NCBI GenBank assembly: GCA_012728875.1
Contig: JAAYEF010000016.1
Span: 1 to 64,000 of the forward strand
DNA: 64,000 bases
From: Candidatus Cloacimonadota bacterium
GTDB lineage: Bacteria > Cloacimonadota > Cloacimonadia > Cloacimonadales > Cloacimonadaceae
Direction: 5' to 3'
Part shown: piece after piece, positions 51,281-59,580 of the stretch
Numbering within the stretch: the stretch's first letter is position 1
Layout of the letters: the number at the start of each line of letters is the position of its first letter
Notes under the pieces: model-generated
What the model was told of the DNA's origin: nothing
Databases searched by the model: none
Seen by the model: only the letters and a program-made list of their open reading frames with translations
Program-made: the position numbers and the translations under genes

Positions 51281-51871
51281 ATGAAAAAACTAATGGTTAT
51301 TATCGCCGTTTTGGCGTTGGGACTCAGCCTTTTCGCGGAAGATGCCAAAGGCGAGGCCCTCCAAGCCATCGACACAGCCAAAAGCTTCATAAATAAAGGA
51401 AACTATGGCAAAGCCAGGGAAGAACTGGAATATGCCATGGCAAAGGTTAACGAAATTTTGGGCGCAGACCTGCTGAAATATATTCCAGAGGGTTCAAACG
51501 GCTTCAAACTCACAAACAAAAATGCCACATCGATCAATGTTCTGGGCTCGGGAATGACCGCCATCGGCGAATATGAAAAAGGCGATTCCAGTTTCACACT
51601 CACCATCAGCGTGGGCGGGGTTTTAGGCCAAAGCGGAGGACTATTGGGCCTTGCCAACCTGTTTGGGGTGGCAAGCCCCGGAAAAACCATCCGGGTGAGC
51701 GGCTATACCGCCACCTTGGAATTCGACGAAGCCGACGAAGATGGCACCCTCATGGTGAAAGTGAACGATAGAATCACTGTCACCGTCAACGGCAGCAACA
51801 TTCAAAATTCCGACCTGCTCAAATCCCTTGCCGAGCAAGTTGACTTTTCCTCACTGGAAAAAGATTATTGA
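51281..51871 (+). CDS. Exported protein of unknown function
   Basis: 196 residues with GAAGGAG before the ATG and a signal peptide (MKKLMVIIAVLALGLSLFAE). Residues 20-65 are helical (DAKGEALQAIDTAKSFINKG..AREELEYAMAKV), and the rest is a beta domain with Gly-rich centre (SVGGVLGQSGGLLGLANLFG) and TVTVNGSNIQ. No family recognised. It is monocistronic: terminators lie on both sides (51153 and 51934). Confidence 0.7.
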   Translation: MKKLMVIIAVLALGLSLFAEDAKGEALQAIDTAKSFINKGNYGKAREELEYAMAKVNEILGADLLKYIPEGSNGFKLTNKNATSINVLGSGMTAIGEYEKGDSSFTLTISVGGVLGQSGGLLGLANLFGVASPGKTIRVSGYTATLEFDEADEDGTLMVKVNDRITVTVNGSNIQNSDLLKSLAEQVDFSSLEKDY

Positions 51872-51933
51872 TCACTCATCGAAGTTAAAAACCCATCCAA
51901 AATGGCTCCAAGCCATCTGGATGACCTTGTATG

Positions 51934-51966
51934 CGCCCCTTGACAAAAATCAGGGGGCGATTTTTT
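51934..51966 (+). terminator. Terminator of the exported protein gene
   Basis: CGCCCC (51934-51939) pairs with GGGGCG (51954-51959), then six T residues after one A. Confidence 0.8.
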
Positions 51967-51986
51967 CATCCAATCAGGAAGGAAAT

Positions 51987-52694
51987 ATGGACCCACGAGA
52001 ACACTATCGTCAGGACGCCCTGGAATTTGACTATTTTGAACAAAGCACGCTTAACCCGGCAGAGCTGAGGCGCACCCAGTTCACGCTTTCGCTTTGCGAC
52101 ATCCGCCCCGGCATGAAAGTTTTGGATCTGGGCAGCGGCAGGGGCTGGTTCAGCTTGGAAGCCTCAAAACTGGGCGCAGACGTGACCGCCATGGATCTCA
52201 GCCGAGAAAACCTGGCACGGATCAAGGAACTGGATCCCACGATCGAAACGGTTTACGCAGATGCCAGCGAGCCTCAGAATCTGGGCAAAAAATACGACCT
52301 AATCGTGGCGCTGGAGATGGTGGAACACCTTGTGGAGCCGGCTTTGGCGCTGCAAAACTGCCGGGAATACCTGCAACCGGGTGGAACGCTCTTGATCACT
52401 GTGCCCTATAACGAGGAAATCCGCCATTCGCTTTGCATCCACTGCAACCGCAAAACCCCCGTCAACGCCCATCTGCACAGCTTCGACGAACCTAAAATGG
52501 CGGCTCTGCTCCGCAAAAACGGCTTTCGGGTCCAGCAGAGCATCCTCTTCTACCACAAGGCGATGGCTGCTCTGCGTTTGAACCAATTAACCAAAAAAAT
52601 GCCGTTTTCGGTGTGGCGAAGCTTGGATAAACTTTTTGGTTTAAGCGGTGATAAATGGTTCTATTTGGCTGTTAAAGCGCAGGTTAGGGATTAA
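51987..52694 (+). CDS. SAM-dependent class I methyltransferase
   Basis: 235 residues from ATG 51987 (AGGAAGGA upstream). Motif I VLDLGSGRGWFSLEASKLGA, acidic residue at the end of strand 2 (AMDLSREN), VYADASEP, motif post-II YDLIVALEMVEHL and PGGTLLITVP mark a Methyltransf_11/UbiE-like fold. The C-terminal region has CIHCNRKTPVNAHLHSFDEP. Substrate unknown. It is divergent in function from the envelope operon that follows on the other strand and could act on glycan or lipid. Confidence 0.88.
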   Translation: MDPREHYRQDALEFDYFEQSTLNPAELRRTQFTLSLCDIRPGMKVLDLGSGRGWFSLEASKLGADVTAMDLSRENLARIKELDPTIETVYADASEPQNLGKKYDLIVALEMVEHLVEPALALQNCREYLQPGGTLLITVPYNEEIRHSLCIHCNRKTPVNAHLHSFDEPKMAALLRKNGFRVQQSILFYHKAMAALRLNQLTKKMPFSVWRSLDKLFGLSGDKWFYLAVKAQVRD

Positions 52695-52764
52695 AAGTTT
52701 CTTTTTCCAAACCAGAATCTCCCCAGCCCTTCCAAAAGCCATCCAGCGCTGAATTCTTATAAAC

Positions 52765-54033
52765 TTACGATCGTTTGAGAAGCCCCTGCAAGTCTTTGGC
52801 ACTCAGGAGGAAAAGCTCTTTGAAGGTGAACTTTTCCGGTCCCAGTAGCAAAAACACATACATAAGCCCATCCGCCGCATAGGCAATCGCGGAGGCGATC
52901 GCAGCTCCCAGAATCCCCAGGCTGGGAATGAAAACAAAATTCAGGACGATGTTTGTGAGCAGGGTGGCGAGGCTGGTCCACAGATGAACTTTGGGACGTC
53001 CCAGCGTGAAATAATATTGTTTTCCCACCCGTGCCGGCGTGGAAAGAGTGCCCCCAATCAGAAGCACCATGGTGCTGTAAACCGCTCCGGTATATGCCTT
53101 TCCATAGACATAAGGGATCAATAGACTCAAGGGTATGCCCAAGGCCGCCAGAGCTGCACAGGCATAGATGGTCAGCTTCAGGGTCCGGGAAAGCAAGTCC
53201 CTGGCTGCAGCGGGATCATCGGTGTTGTAAAGCTTTCCCAAAAAAGCAGATCCAACGCTCACCGGCACCAGGAACAGCAGTTCCGCCAGGCTCACGGAAA
53301 TGGAATAGGTGCCCAGATCCGCCAAGCTCTTCATGTTTTTGATCATGAACTGATCCGCCCGCAAAAACAAAAATGAGAAGATCGAACCCAGCCAGAGTAT
53401 GCCGCCGTAGGAAAATTCCGCCTTCAGCAGTCCGAAATCAAAGGCAGGCACAAACTTTTGCCCCGCCTTCAGCCAAAGCAGGACGGCATTCAGCAGCATG
53501 CCCAAAACCATGATGGAAAAATAGCGGAACGGTGACAGCGCACCCGCAAGCCAAAGCCCCAGAATCAGGGCATTTTTCACCAGGAAAACCCCGATGATAT
53601 AGCGGTTGCTTTCGCGGATGCGTTCATCCCCCACAAACCAGGAATGCAGGCTGGTGAAAAAGAGATCGGATGCGGTAAACACAAGCCCGGCAATGATATA
53701 TCCCCAGCCATAGTTCTTCAGGACCAGCCCCGTAGCGCGCAAGATCAGCACCACCAGAGTCATCAGCAGGGTCAGCAGCACCAAAAAGGTCAAATTCACC
53801 CCAAAAAGGTGCTGGCGGCTCTGGGAACCGCGCTTCATGAAATACATCTTGGCGTTGTTCAACCCCAGATGCCCATAGTCGCCCAAGAGGGTGAAAATCA
53901 GCAAGATGTATGCCACCTCGCCCATCCCGGCAGGACCCAAAGCCCGGGCTGCAACAATGCCGGTGAGCGCTCCCACGACGATCCGGATGATCTGGCTGCC
54001 AAGGTTGCTGGCGATATTTTCCTTGTATCCCAT
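52765..54033 (-). CDS. Polysaccharide flippase (Wzx/RfbX-like MATE fold)
   Basis: 422 residues with about twelve to fourteen hydrophobic helices and few charged loops, starting GYKENIASNLGSQIIRIVVG and containing AARALGPAGMGEVAYILLIF, the signature N-terminal pair of MOP-superfamily flippases. It should move lipid-linked oligosaccharides across the inner membrane. It is the last gene of a minus-strand envelope operon with a hexapeptide transferase, a GT2 glycosyltransferase and ruvB. No clear ribosome site is seen before its ATG. Confidence 0.88.
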   Translation of the reverse strand: MGYKENIASNLGSQIIRIVVGALTGIVAARALGPAGMGEVAYILLIFTLLGDYGHLGLNNAKMYFMKRGSQSRQHLFGVNLTFLVLLTLLMTLVVLILRATGLVLKNYGWGYIIAGLVFTASDLFFTSLHSWFVGDERIRESNRYIIGVFLVKNALILGLWLAGALSPFRYFSIMVLGMLLNAVLLWLKAGQKFVPAFDFGLLKAEFSYGGILWLGSIFSFLFLRADQFMIKNMKSLADLGTYSISVSLAELLFLVPVSVGSAFLGKLYNTDDPAAARDLLSRTLKLTIYACAALAALGIPLSLLIPYVYGKAYTGAVYSTMVLLIGGTLSTPARVGKQYYFTLGRPKVHLWTSLATLLTNIVLNFVFIPSLGILGAAIASAIAYAADGLMYVFLLLGPEKFTFKELFLLSAKDLQGLLKRS

Positions 54034-54080
54034 GGCGTTACGCGGTTAAAAGGCTGTTTTTCAGATCCCGGACCAAAGCC

Positions 54081-55103
54081 TCAATCTTCAAAGATTTCCT
54101 TTTGATCCTGCGAGGGTGACAGCCCCAAGTGCCTGTATGCCTTGAAGGTAACCTTGCGCCCCTGGGGTGTGCGTTCCAAAAACCCCTGCTGCACCAGATA
54201 GGGTTCAAAAATCTCCTCGATGGTGCCGGGATCCTCTCCCACAGCGGCTCCCAGGGTTTTCAAGCCCACCGGTCCGCCACGATAGTTTTCGATGATGGTG
54301 CCCAGCAGGCGTTTATCCATCTCATCCAAGCCGGCGTGGTCAACCTGCAGCATCTCCAAGGCCTGCAGCGCGATCTCCAGCGTGATGGTTCCGTTGCCCA
54401 TGATCTGGGCAAAATCCCTCACCCGGCGCAAAAGCCGGTTTGCGATGCGTGGGGTTCCGCGGCTGCGACGCGCAAGTTCTTCAATCCCAGCCTCTTCCGC
54501 AGGCACTTCCATGATCCCGGCAGAGCGCTTGATGATGCGCTTGATGGATTCAAAATCGTAATAATCCAGCCTCAAAACGATGCCAAAGCGGTCCCGCAGA
54601 GGCGGAGTCAAAAGCCCGGCACGCGTTGTGGCGCCAATCAGGGTGAAGGGTTCCACGCTGATGCGCAGGGTGCGCGCGCTGGGTCCGCTGTCCAGGATGA
54701 TTTCCATCTGAAAATCTTCCATGGCAGGATAGATGTATTCCTCGATCACGTGGCTCAGACGGTGAATTTCGTCGATGAACAGTACTTCATGGCGCTGCAG
54801 ATTGGTCAAAATGCCTGCCAGATCGCTGGGCTTTTCCATCACGGGTCCGCTGCTCACGGTGATTTCCACACCCATCTCGCGGGCAATGATGCCGGCCAGT
54901 GTGGTTTTTCCCAATCCGGGAGGCCCATAAAATAGAACGTGGTCCAACGGTTCACCGCGCAGCTTGGCAGCCCTGATGGAAATATCCAAAAGCTGTTTGA
55001 TGTGGTTTTGCCCGATGAATTCGTCCAGACTGCGCGGTCTTAGCGCACGATCGAATTCCGTGTCATCAGGGCGCTCCAAAGGAGTGTTAAAACGTTCCAG
55101 CAT
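54081..55103 (-). CDS. ruvB: Holliday junction branch migration helicase subunit
   Basis: 340 residues: [16 protein letters not shown], Walker [11 protein letters not shown], Walker [11 protein letters not shown], sensor 1 [19 protein letters not shown], sensor 2 Arg region and the C-terminal winged helix ([32 protein letters not shown]). With RuvA and RuvC it drives branch migration. Neither partner is in the window; the gene is lodged in an envelope operon. GGAGG lies 10 bases before the ATG, with a seven-codon ATG frame between. Confidence 0.97.
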   Translation of the reverse strand: MLERFNTPLERPDDTEFDRALRPRSLDEFIGQNHIKQLLDISIRAAKLRGEPLDHVLFYGPPGLGKTTLAGIIAREMGVEITVSSGPVMEKPSDLAGILTNLQRHEVLFIDEIHRLSHVIEEYIYPAMEDFQMEIILDSGPSARTLRISVEPFTLIGATTRAGLLTPPLRDRFGIVLRLDYYDFESIKRIIKRSAGIMEVPAEEAGIEELARRSRGTPRIANRLLRRVRDFAQIMGNGTITLEIALQALEMLQVDHAGLDEMDKRLLGTIIENYRGGPVGLKTLGAAVGEDPGTIEEIFEPYLVQQGFLERTPQGRKVTFKAYRHLGLSPSQDQKEIFED

Positions 55104-55120
55104 AGGGCATTATCCTCCGC

Positions 55121-55834
55121 TCAAAGTTTACCGAGCAGCTTCATGAACTGCAGGCGCCAAACCATCCAAGCCGCTTCCCAAACGATCTGCCGGCTCATTT
55201 TGGAAACGCCGTCCAGGCGGTCTGTGAAAACGATGGAAACCTCATGAATACGGAATCCCAGGTTCCAGGCACGGAAATTCATCTCCACCTGGAAGGCATA
55301 GCCGTCGGAAAGTATGCTGTCCAGATCAATGGCTTCCAGCACCCTGCGGTTGAAGCACTTAAAGCCCGCAGTGGGATCCTTCACGGGCATTCTGGTGATG
55401 GTGCGCACATATTTTGAGGCAAAATAGCTGATCAAAAGCCGCTTGATAGGCCAATTAACGATATTCACACCCTGGCTGTAGCGCGAGCCGATCACCAGAT
55501 CATATTTTTTGGCAGCTTCCAAAAGCCGGGGCAGATCCCTGGGATCGTGAGAAAAATCCGCATCCATCTCCAGCACAAGGTCATAGCCGTTTTTCAGGGC
55601 ATATTTGAACCCGGTCACATACGCCGAGCCCAAGCCCATCTTGCGGGGTCTTTCGATCAGATGCACCCTGGGCTCTGTCTCCATCAGGCTTTTCACCGCA
55701 GCGGCGGTGCCGTCTGGAGAGTTGTCGTCCATCACCAGGATCTCCAGGATCGGGCTTTGGCTCAAAGCAGCCGGGATGATGCGGGCGATGTTTTCAATCT
55801 CGTTGTAGGTGGGAATGATCAGCAGCGCTTTCAT
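55121..55834 (-). CDS. GT2 polyprenol-phosphate mannosyltransferase-like glycosyltransferase
   Basis: 237 residues, GT-A fold: IIPTYNEIENIARII, VMDDNSPDGTAA, LGSAYVTGFKYAL, LEMDADFSHDPRDLP (the DxD), VIGSRYSQGVNIVNWPIKR and DPTAGFKCFNRRVLEAID are the motifs of dolichol/polyprenol monophosphomannose synthases. It has no C-terminal membrane domain, so it is a soluble type enzyme that charges a lipid carrier with sugar. Overlaps the hexapeptide transferase gene by ATGA. Confidence 0.92.
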   Translation of the reverse strand: MKALLIIPTYNEIENIARIIPAALSQSPILEILVMDDNSPDGTAAAVKSLMETEPRVHLIERPRKMGLGSAYVTGFKYALKNGYDLVLEMDADFSHDPRDLPRLLEAAKKYDLVIGSRYSQGVNIVNWPIKRLLISYFASKYVRTITRMPVKDPTAGFKCFNRRVLEAIDLDSILSDGYAFQVEMNFRAWNLGFRIHEVSIVFTDRLDGVSKMSRQIVWEAAWMVWRLQFMKLLGKL

Positions 55835-56586
55835 TTTTTGTCCAAATTGTTTTTAAGCAATTGTGCCTCAGGAACTTCCCGCAGAGGCTTGGCTGGACTT
55901 CCCAAAACGATCTTTTGAGCGGGAACATCGCGGGAAACCACTGCTCCGCCTGCCACCACACCATCTTCTTCGATCACTTTGCCTGGCAAAATCGTGGCAT
56001 TCACTCCGATGCGGGAGCCGGTTTTCATGGTCACGCCCTTGAAATGATTGAACCGTTCGGGGTCGCGTGCCATATAGTTGTCGTTGCTGGTCGCCACGCA
56101 GGGTGCCACGAAGCAGTAGTCCGCCACCTCGGAATAGGCTGTGATATAACAATTTGTCTCAAATTTATTGCGCGAGCCGATGGTCACATAATTTTCGATG
56201 GCAACGTTGCGTCCGATGATGTTCAGATCTCCGATGGTCACATTTTCGCGGATGGTGGCAAGGTCGGCAATCAGGTTTCGTTCCCCGATTTCGCATTGCA
56301 CATAGATCACCACGTTTGCTCCGATCTGGCAAAAAGAGCCGATCCGTGCGGGCTCCAAGCATTCGGGAACCTTGAAAATGCTGCGCGGGGACGACAGCGG
56401 TTTTTTCCCGATCACGGTGTTGTCGTCGATGCGCACGTTGTCTCCAATCTCGCTGCCGGCGTGGATCACAACGTTGTTTCCAATCAAACAATTCTCACCG
56501 ATCTTCACGTCATCCAAAATCACGGCATTCACGCCGATGACAGTGTTTTCGCCAATCTTGGCAGTGCTTGAAATATGCTGGTTCAT
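55831..56586 (-). CDS. Hexapeptide-repeat acyl/acetyltransferase (LbH family)
   Basis: 251 residues from ATG 56586 (GGAGG seven bases upstream). Most of the protein is left-handed beta-helix hexads (IGENTVIGVNAVILDDVKIG, IGDNVRIDDNTVIG, IGDLNIIGRNVAIENYVTIG, RIGVNATILPGKVIEEDGVV) ending with GSPAKPL. This resembles WbbJ/LpxA-type acyltransferases for sugar or lipid precursors. First gene of the envelope operon, divergent from the Xer recombinase. Confidence 0.9.
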   Translation of the reverse strand: MNQHISSTAKIGENTVIGVNAVILDDVKIGENCLIGNNVVIHAGSEIGDNVRIDDNTVIGKKPLSSPRSIFKVPECLEPARIGSFCQIGANVVIYVQCEIGERNLIADLATIRENVTIGDLNIIGRNVAIENYVTIGSRNKFETNCYITAYSEVADYCFVAPCVATSNDNYMARDPERFNHFKGVTMKTGSRIGVNATILPGKVIEEDGVVAGGAVVSRDVPAQKIVLGSPAKPLREVPEAQLLKNNLDKK

Positions 56587-56666
56587 CAAACCTCCTTGGC
56601 TCAAGTGCAATTTTTTTCTCGACAAGTTATCAGGCAAGTAAAAAATGAACATCTGGAAAAAAAACA

Positions 56667-57560
56667 ATGGAAAAAGAACTACAAAGCTATCTGGAACACC
56701 TCAGGGTCGAGGGAAAATCCCCCAACACCGTGACCGCCTATCGCAGCGATCTGTCGCAGTTTCAAGCCTATATCGCGCACTTTTTCCCTGGCGAAATTCA
56801 GGTTCGGGGAATCACCACGCAAATGGTTCGGGACTGGATGCGCAACCTGCACGACGAGGGCGTGGGAAACCGCAGCATGGCGCGAAAACTGGCGGCTTTG
56901 CAGGGCTTTTTCTCGCATCTGAGGTGCTTTGGGATAATTGATGTCAACCCCATGGACAAGGTCCGGCGCCCCAAGTTTGAGATGGCTTTGCCCAAATTCT
57001 TTTCCGAGGAAGAAATGCTGACCCTGCTGCGCATTCCCGATCTGGACAGCATTTTCGGCATTCGCAACCGCGCCATTTTGGAACTGCTCTACGCCAGCGG
57101 CATCCGCATCGAGGAACTGGCGGGCCTGCGCTTGGTGGATCTCAACCTCAAACGCGGCTTGGTGAAGGTTTGGGGCAAGGGCGGCAAGGAAAGGATGGTG
57201 CCCGTCGGCAAAGCGGCGATCGAAGCGATCCAGAATTGGCTTGAGCGACGTCCCGAACTTGTGCGCGAACATTCCTCGGACCGGCTTTTTCTCACCAAAG
57301 GCGGCAGGGATTTCGACGGAAGGCAACTCAACACCATCCTGGATCAATATTTCAACCTCGTTGCTCAAAAAAAAGGCTATTCGCCCCACACCCTGCGCCA
57401 TAGTTTTGCCACCCACCTGCTGGCACGCGGCGCGGATCTGCGGGCTGTGCAGGAAATGTTGGGTCACGCCAATCTTGAAACCACCGCCATCTACACCCAC
57501 GTCACCACGGAAGACCTGAAAAAAGCCTATCGCAAAGGCCATCCCCGCGGCGGGGAATAA
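56667..57560 (+). CDS. xerD: Tyrosine recombinase XerC/XerD
   Basis: 297 residues: SAM-like N-domain (LEHLRVEGKSPNTVTAYRSD) and catalytic domain with Arg147 (YASGIRIEEL), Lys in GKGGKER, His241 and Arg244 (HTLRHSFATHLL), His267 (LGHANLETT) and the Tyr276 nucleophile (AIYTHV). Full-length Xer of the chromosome-dimer resolution type; whether C or D cannot be settled. No phage or integron features adjoin it. It converges with the small barrel gene. Confidence 0.93.
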   Translation: MEKELQSYLEHLRVEGKSPNTVTAYRSDLSQFQAYIAHFFPGEIQVRGITTQMVRDWMRNLHDEGVGNRSMARKLAALQGFFSHLRCFGIIDVNPMDKVRRPKFEMALPKFFSEEEMLTLLRIPDLDSIFGIRNRAILELLYASGIRIEELAGLRLVDLNLKRGLVKVWGKGGKERMVPVGKAAIEAIQNWLERRPELVREHSSDRLFLTKGGRDFDGRQLNTILDQYFNLVAQKKGYSPHTLRHSFATHLLARGADLRAVQEMLGHANLETTAIYTHVTTEDLKKAYRKGHPRGGE

Positions 57561-57584
57561 AAAAAGCGCCCCGTTTTGGAGCGC
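57559..57584 (-). terminator. Terminator of the small barrel gene
   Basis: On the minus strand GCGCTCC (57584-57578) pairs with GGGGCGC (57572-57566), one mismatch, followed by TTTTT and ATT. It lies 26 bases past the stop. Confidence 0.75.
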
Positions 57585-57609
57585 CTGTAAGATAAAGAGG
57601 GATTAAGAT

Positions 57610-58221
57610 TTAGAACAAAAAGCCCAGGCTGACCATCAAGCCATTATGGGTGTCTTTTTTATTCTTTTCGATGACGTTGTTGTCACCGTCAAAATCTGCC
57701 AAGCCAAGCTGATAGCGGGCGCCAACCAATACTCTGTCGATGACTTGGATGTCCAAACCAAAGTCCAGTCCATAATTCAGGCGATTGATGTCTTCCAAAA
57801 TGTCTGTTTCATCTTCGATGACGGCGCCTTTGAATGTGTTTTTGCCAACAACGGCATAGCCCACGAAGGGAGCCACGGTGGGCTGAATATAGAGGCCTTT
57901 GGCGGCTTTGATGTTGTATTTCAGCAGGATGGGAACTTCCACATAGTCCATCATGGTGGTGGTGTCAACGGTGAGAACTTTGTAGGTGTAACCCTTTTGA
58001 CTGTAAAGGATTTCAGGCTGCACGATGAAGTTTGAATCGGTGCGGTATTGCAGGACCAATCCGCCATGAAATCCGCTTCTGTCGCCGGTTTCGAGGGCGT
58101 TTTCTTGTGTGGTGGCACGGTTCATCATGTTCAAACCGCCGCGAAGTCCGTAGGTCACGTCCGCAAAAGCCAGGCTCAGGCTCAAGACGGTCAAGGCAAG
58201 AATGATTAAAGTCTTTTTCAT
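57610..58221 (-). CDS. Small outer-membrane beta-barrel protein (PorT/OMP_b-brl_2-like)
   Basis: 203 residues with a signal peptide (MKKTLIILALTVLSLSLAFA) and the typical pattern of PF13568 barrels: YGLRGGLNMM at the start, FHGGLVLQYRTDSNFIVQPEILYSQKG, YVEVPILLKYN, LYIQPTVAPFVGYA, GLDFGLDIQV, ARYQLGLADF and a C-terminal LGFLF. Function unknown. AAGGAG precedes the ATG and a promoter lies at 58271-58299. Confidence 0.88.
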   Translation of the reverse strand: MKKTLIILALTVLSLSLAFADVTYGLRGGLNMMNRATTQENALETGDRSGFHGGLVLQYRTDSNFIVQPEILYSQKGYTYKVLTVDTTTMMDYVEVPILLKYNIKAAKGLYIQPTVAPFVGYAVVGKNTFKGAVIEDETDILEDINRLNYGLDFGLDIQVIDRVLVGARYQLGLADFDGDNNVIEKNKKDTHNGLMVSLGFLF

Positions 58222-58270
58222 TTATTGATTTCTCCTTTTTGGGTAACGGTAATCAATGCCCGTTTATATC

Positions 58271-58299
58271 AAAATAACCGGCATCAGCAAAAAAGTCAA
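58271..58299 (-). promoter_or_regulatory. Sigma-70-like promoter of the small barrel gene
   Basis: On the minus strand TTGACT (58299-58294), 17 bases, then TATTTT (58276-58271), about 50 bases upstream of the start codon at 58221. Confidence 0.5.
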
Positions 58300-58442
58300 G
58301 AGGAATGTTTAACAAAATGGAAAAGCTAACCACAAAAAACATATCCGGAGTCAGTTATCCTCTGAAAATCTGCGCTGTTTTTTCCATCACGTCTCCTTTA
58401 ACATATTGCCAATGCAGCAAATATGTATCTTGATTTCATGAG

Positions 58443-58766
58443 TTAAAAAAATCCTGAAAATTCATCCCGCCCATCCCGATTTTCTTCAATCCAAAACAAA
58501 TCCTCCCCCTCTTCCTTGGCTCCAACCAAAAGACAAGCTATACACTTCCTAAACTCCTCCCCATAAAAATTGGGGAGGCTTATGGGAAGTATTGCCATGG
58601 ATCTTGGCTTGGGCTCTGGGGAGAAGGCTGGAAGAAAACATTTGGTTCGGACACGCTTGCAAACATGGGGATGATCCCGCTCCGAAAGCCGGGCACTGCG
58701 ATCGGTCTTTATAATCAGAGGACTGGCGCAACGCAGACAGTACGTTACCCTCCTTGGATCGTTCAA
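58443..58766 (-). pseudogene. Short frame with zinc-ribbon-like start; doubtful or decayed gene
   Basis: 107 codons from a TTG, 19 bases after thiD. Its start VTYCLRCASPLIIK followed later by HPHVC resembles the N-terminal zinc ribbon of NADH-pyrophosphatase-like Nudix proteins, but no Nudix box follows and the rest does not look like a folded protein. AAGGAGG lies within the first codons rather than before a start. Because Thi4 makes an ADP-thiazole that needs a Nudix-type cleavage, a decayed Nudix gene here is conceivable but unproven. Confidence 0.3.
58556..58578. other. Perfect 8-bp hairpin downstream of thiD
   Basis: CCTCCCCA (58556-58563) and TGGGGAGG (58571-58578) with a 7-base A/T loop. 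Neither side has a T tract, so it is not a classic terminator. It interrupts the doubtful frame 58443-58766. Confidence 0.6.
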
Positions 58767-58785
58767 AAGTATCCGTGAAGCTATG

Positions 58786-59580
58786 TCAAACTGAACCGCT
58801 CTGATTGTCCATGGAAGTTTCAGCCAATCCGTTCAAACCATCGTAATAATCCATCACCCAAAGCGATGCCCGGTGAAAAGCCTCGTGCTCATTGAATCCT
58901 TTCGACAGATAGCAGCAAAAGGCCGTGGCCAAAGCGCAGCCGGTGCCGTGGTCATAGTTCCAGTTCCTGCGGGGGTGACTGTATCTTATCACTTTGTCCT
59001 TGCTTACAAAGGCTTCCTCCAGAGTTCCACTCCGCCCATGCCCCCCTTTTAGCAGGATACTTGCATCCATCTGATAAGCATAGTCTTGCGCCTGCCGGAT
59101 GGACTCCTCAAAGCTTGCTGTTTCCGCTTTGCAGAGCATTGCCAGTTCCGGTAGATTGGGGCAAAGATAGTCCGCCTGCCGGATCAAGCTTTGGAGCTCG
59201 ATCAGCCCGGCATCGTCCAAAAAAGCCTGGCCTCGACTGGCCTTGATCACGGGATCAAGGATTACTTTCCAGGCCCGGGGTCGGCTCAAATATTTGCACA
59301 GGAGCTTGATCTGCCCTTCGGTGGATAGCGCACCTATCTTAATGTAGCGCAGAGCTTTGTTTTGCAGTACCAGGTGCAGGTTCTTTTCAATGATCCCCTC
59401 TTCAACGGGGTGGATCAATTCCACCCCGTTCTTGCTTTGCAGGCTCAGATTGGCAACGCAGGTATGCAGCTTGTGTCCAAACAGAGCCGCCACTCTGATA
59501 TCCTGATTGATCCCGGCACCGCCGCTGCTATCGATGGTGCCGATTACAGCTATCTGTACTTCAGGCATGGGCGTGGTCAT
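58786..59580 (-). CDS. thiD: Hydroxymethylpyrimidine kinase / phosphomethylpyrimidine kinase
   Basis: 264 residues from ATG 59580 (ATG 59568 is an alternative; neither has a good ribosome site, and both lie inside the end of thiC). Ribokinase fold: GTIDSSGGAGINQD, KIGALSTEGQIKLL, ILDPVIKASRGQAFL, LCPNLPELAML, LLKGGHG, and the catalytic Asp in DHGTGCALATAF. It phosphorylates HMP-P to HMP-PP for ThiE. Last gene of the thi operon. Confidence 0.93.
   Translation of the reverse strand: MTTPMPEVQIAVIGTIDSSGGAGINQDIRVAALFGHKLHTCVANLSLQSKNGVELIHPVEEGIIEKNLHLVLQNKALRYIKIGALSTEGQIKLLCKYLSRPRAWKVILDPVIKASRGQAFLDDAGLIELQSLIRQADYLCPNLPELAMLCKAETASFEESIRQAQDYAYQMDASILLKGGHGRSGTLEEAFVSKDKVIRYSHPRRNWNYDHGTGCALATAFCCYLSKGFNEHEAFHRASLWVMDYYDGLNGLAETSMDNQSGSV

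Larger units (their letters stand above)
58222..58785. other. 564-bp region with a promoter, a doubtful small frame and a hairpin
   Basis: Contains the promoter of the small barrel gene at its left, the uncertain frame 58443-58766, and the perfect hairpin 58556-58578. The remaining bases show nothing I can name. Confidence 0.5.

Noticed and set aside
56667-57560. Xer gene as integrase of a mobile island
   Set aside because: No tRNA, att-like direct repeats, excisionase or phage genes adjoin; it matches chromosomal XerC/D over its full length.
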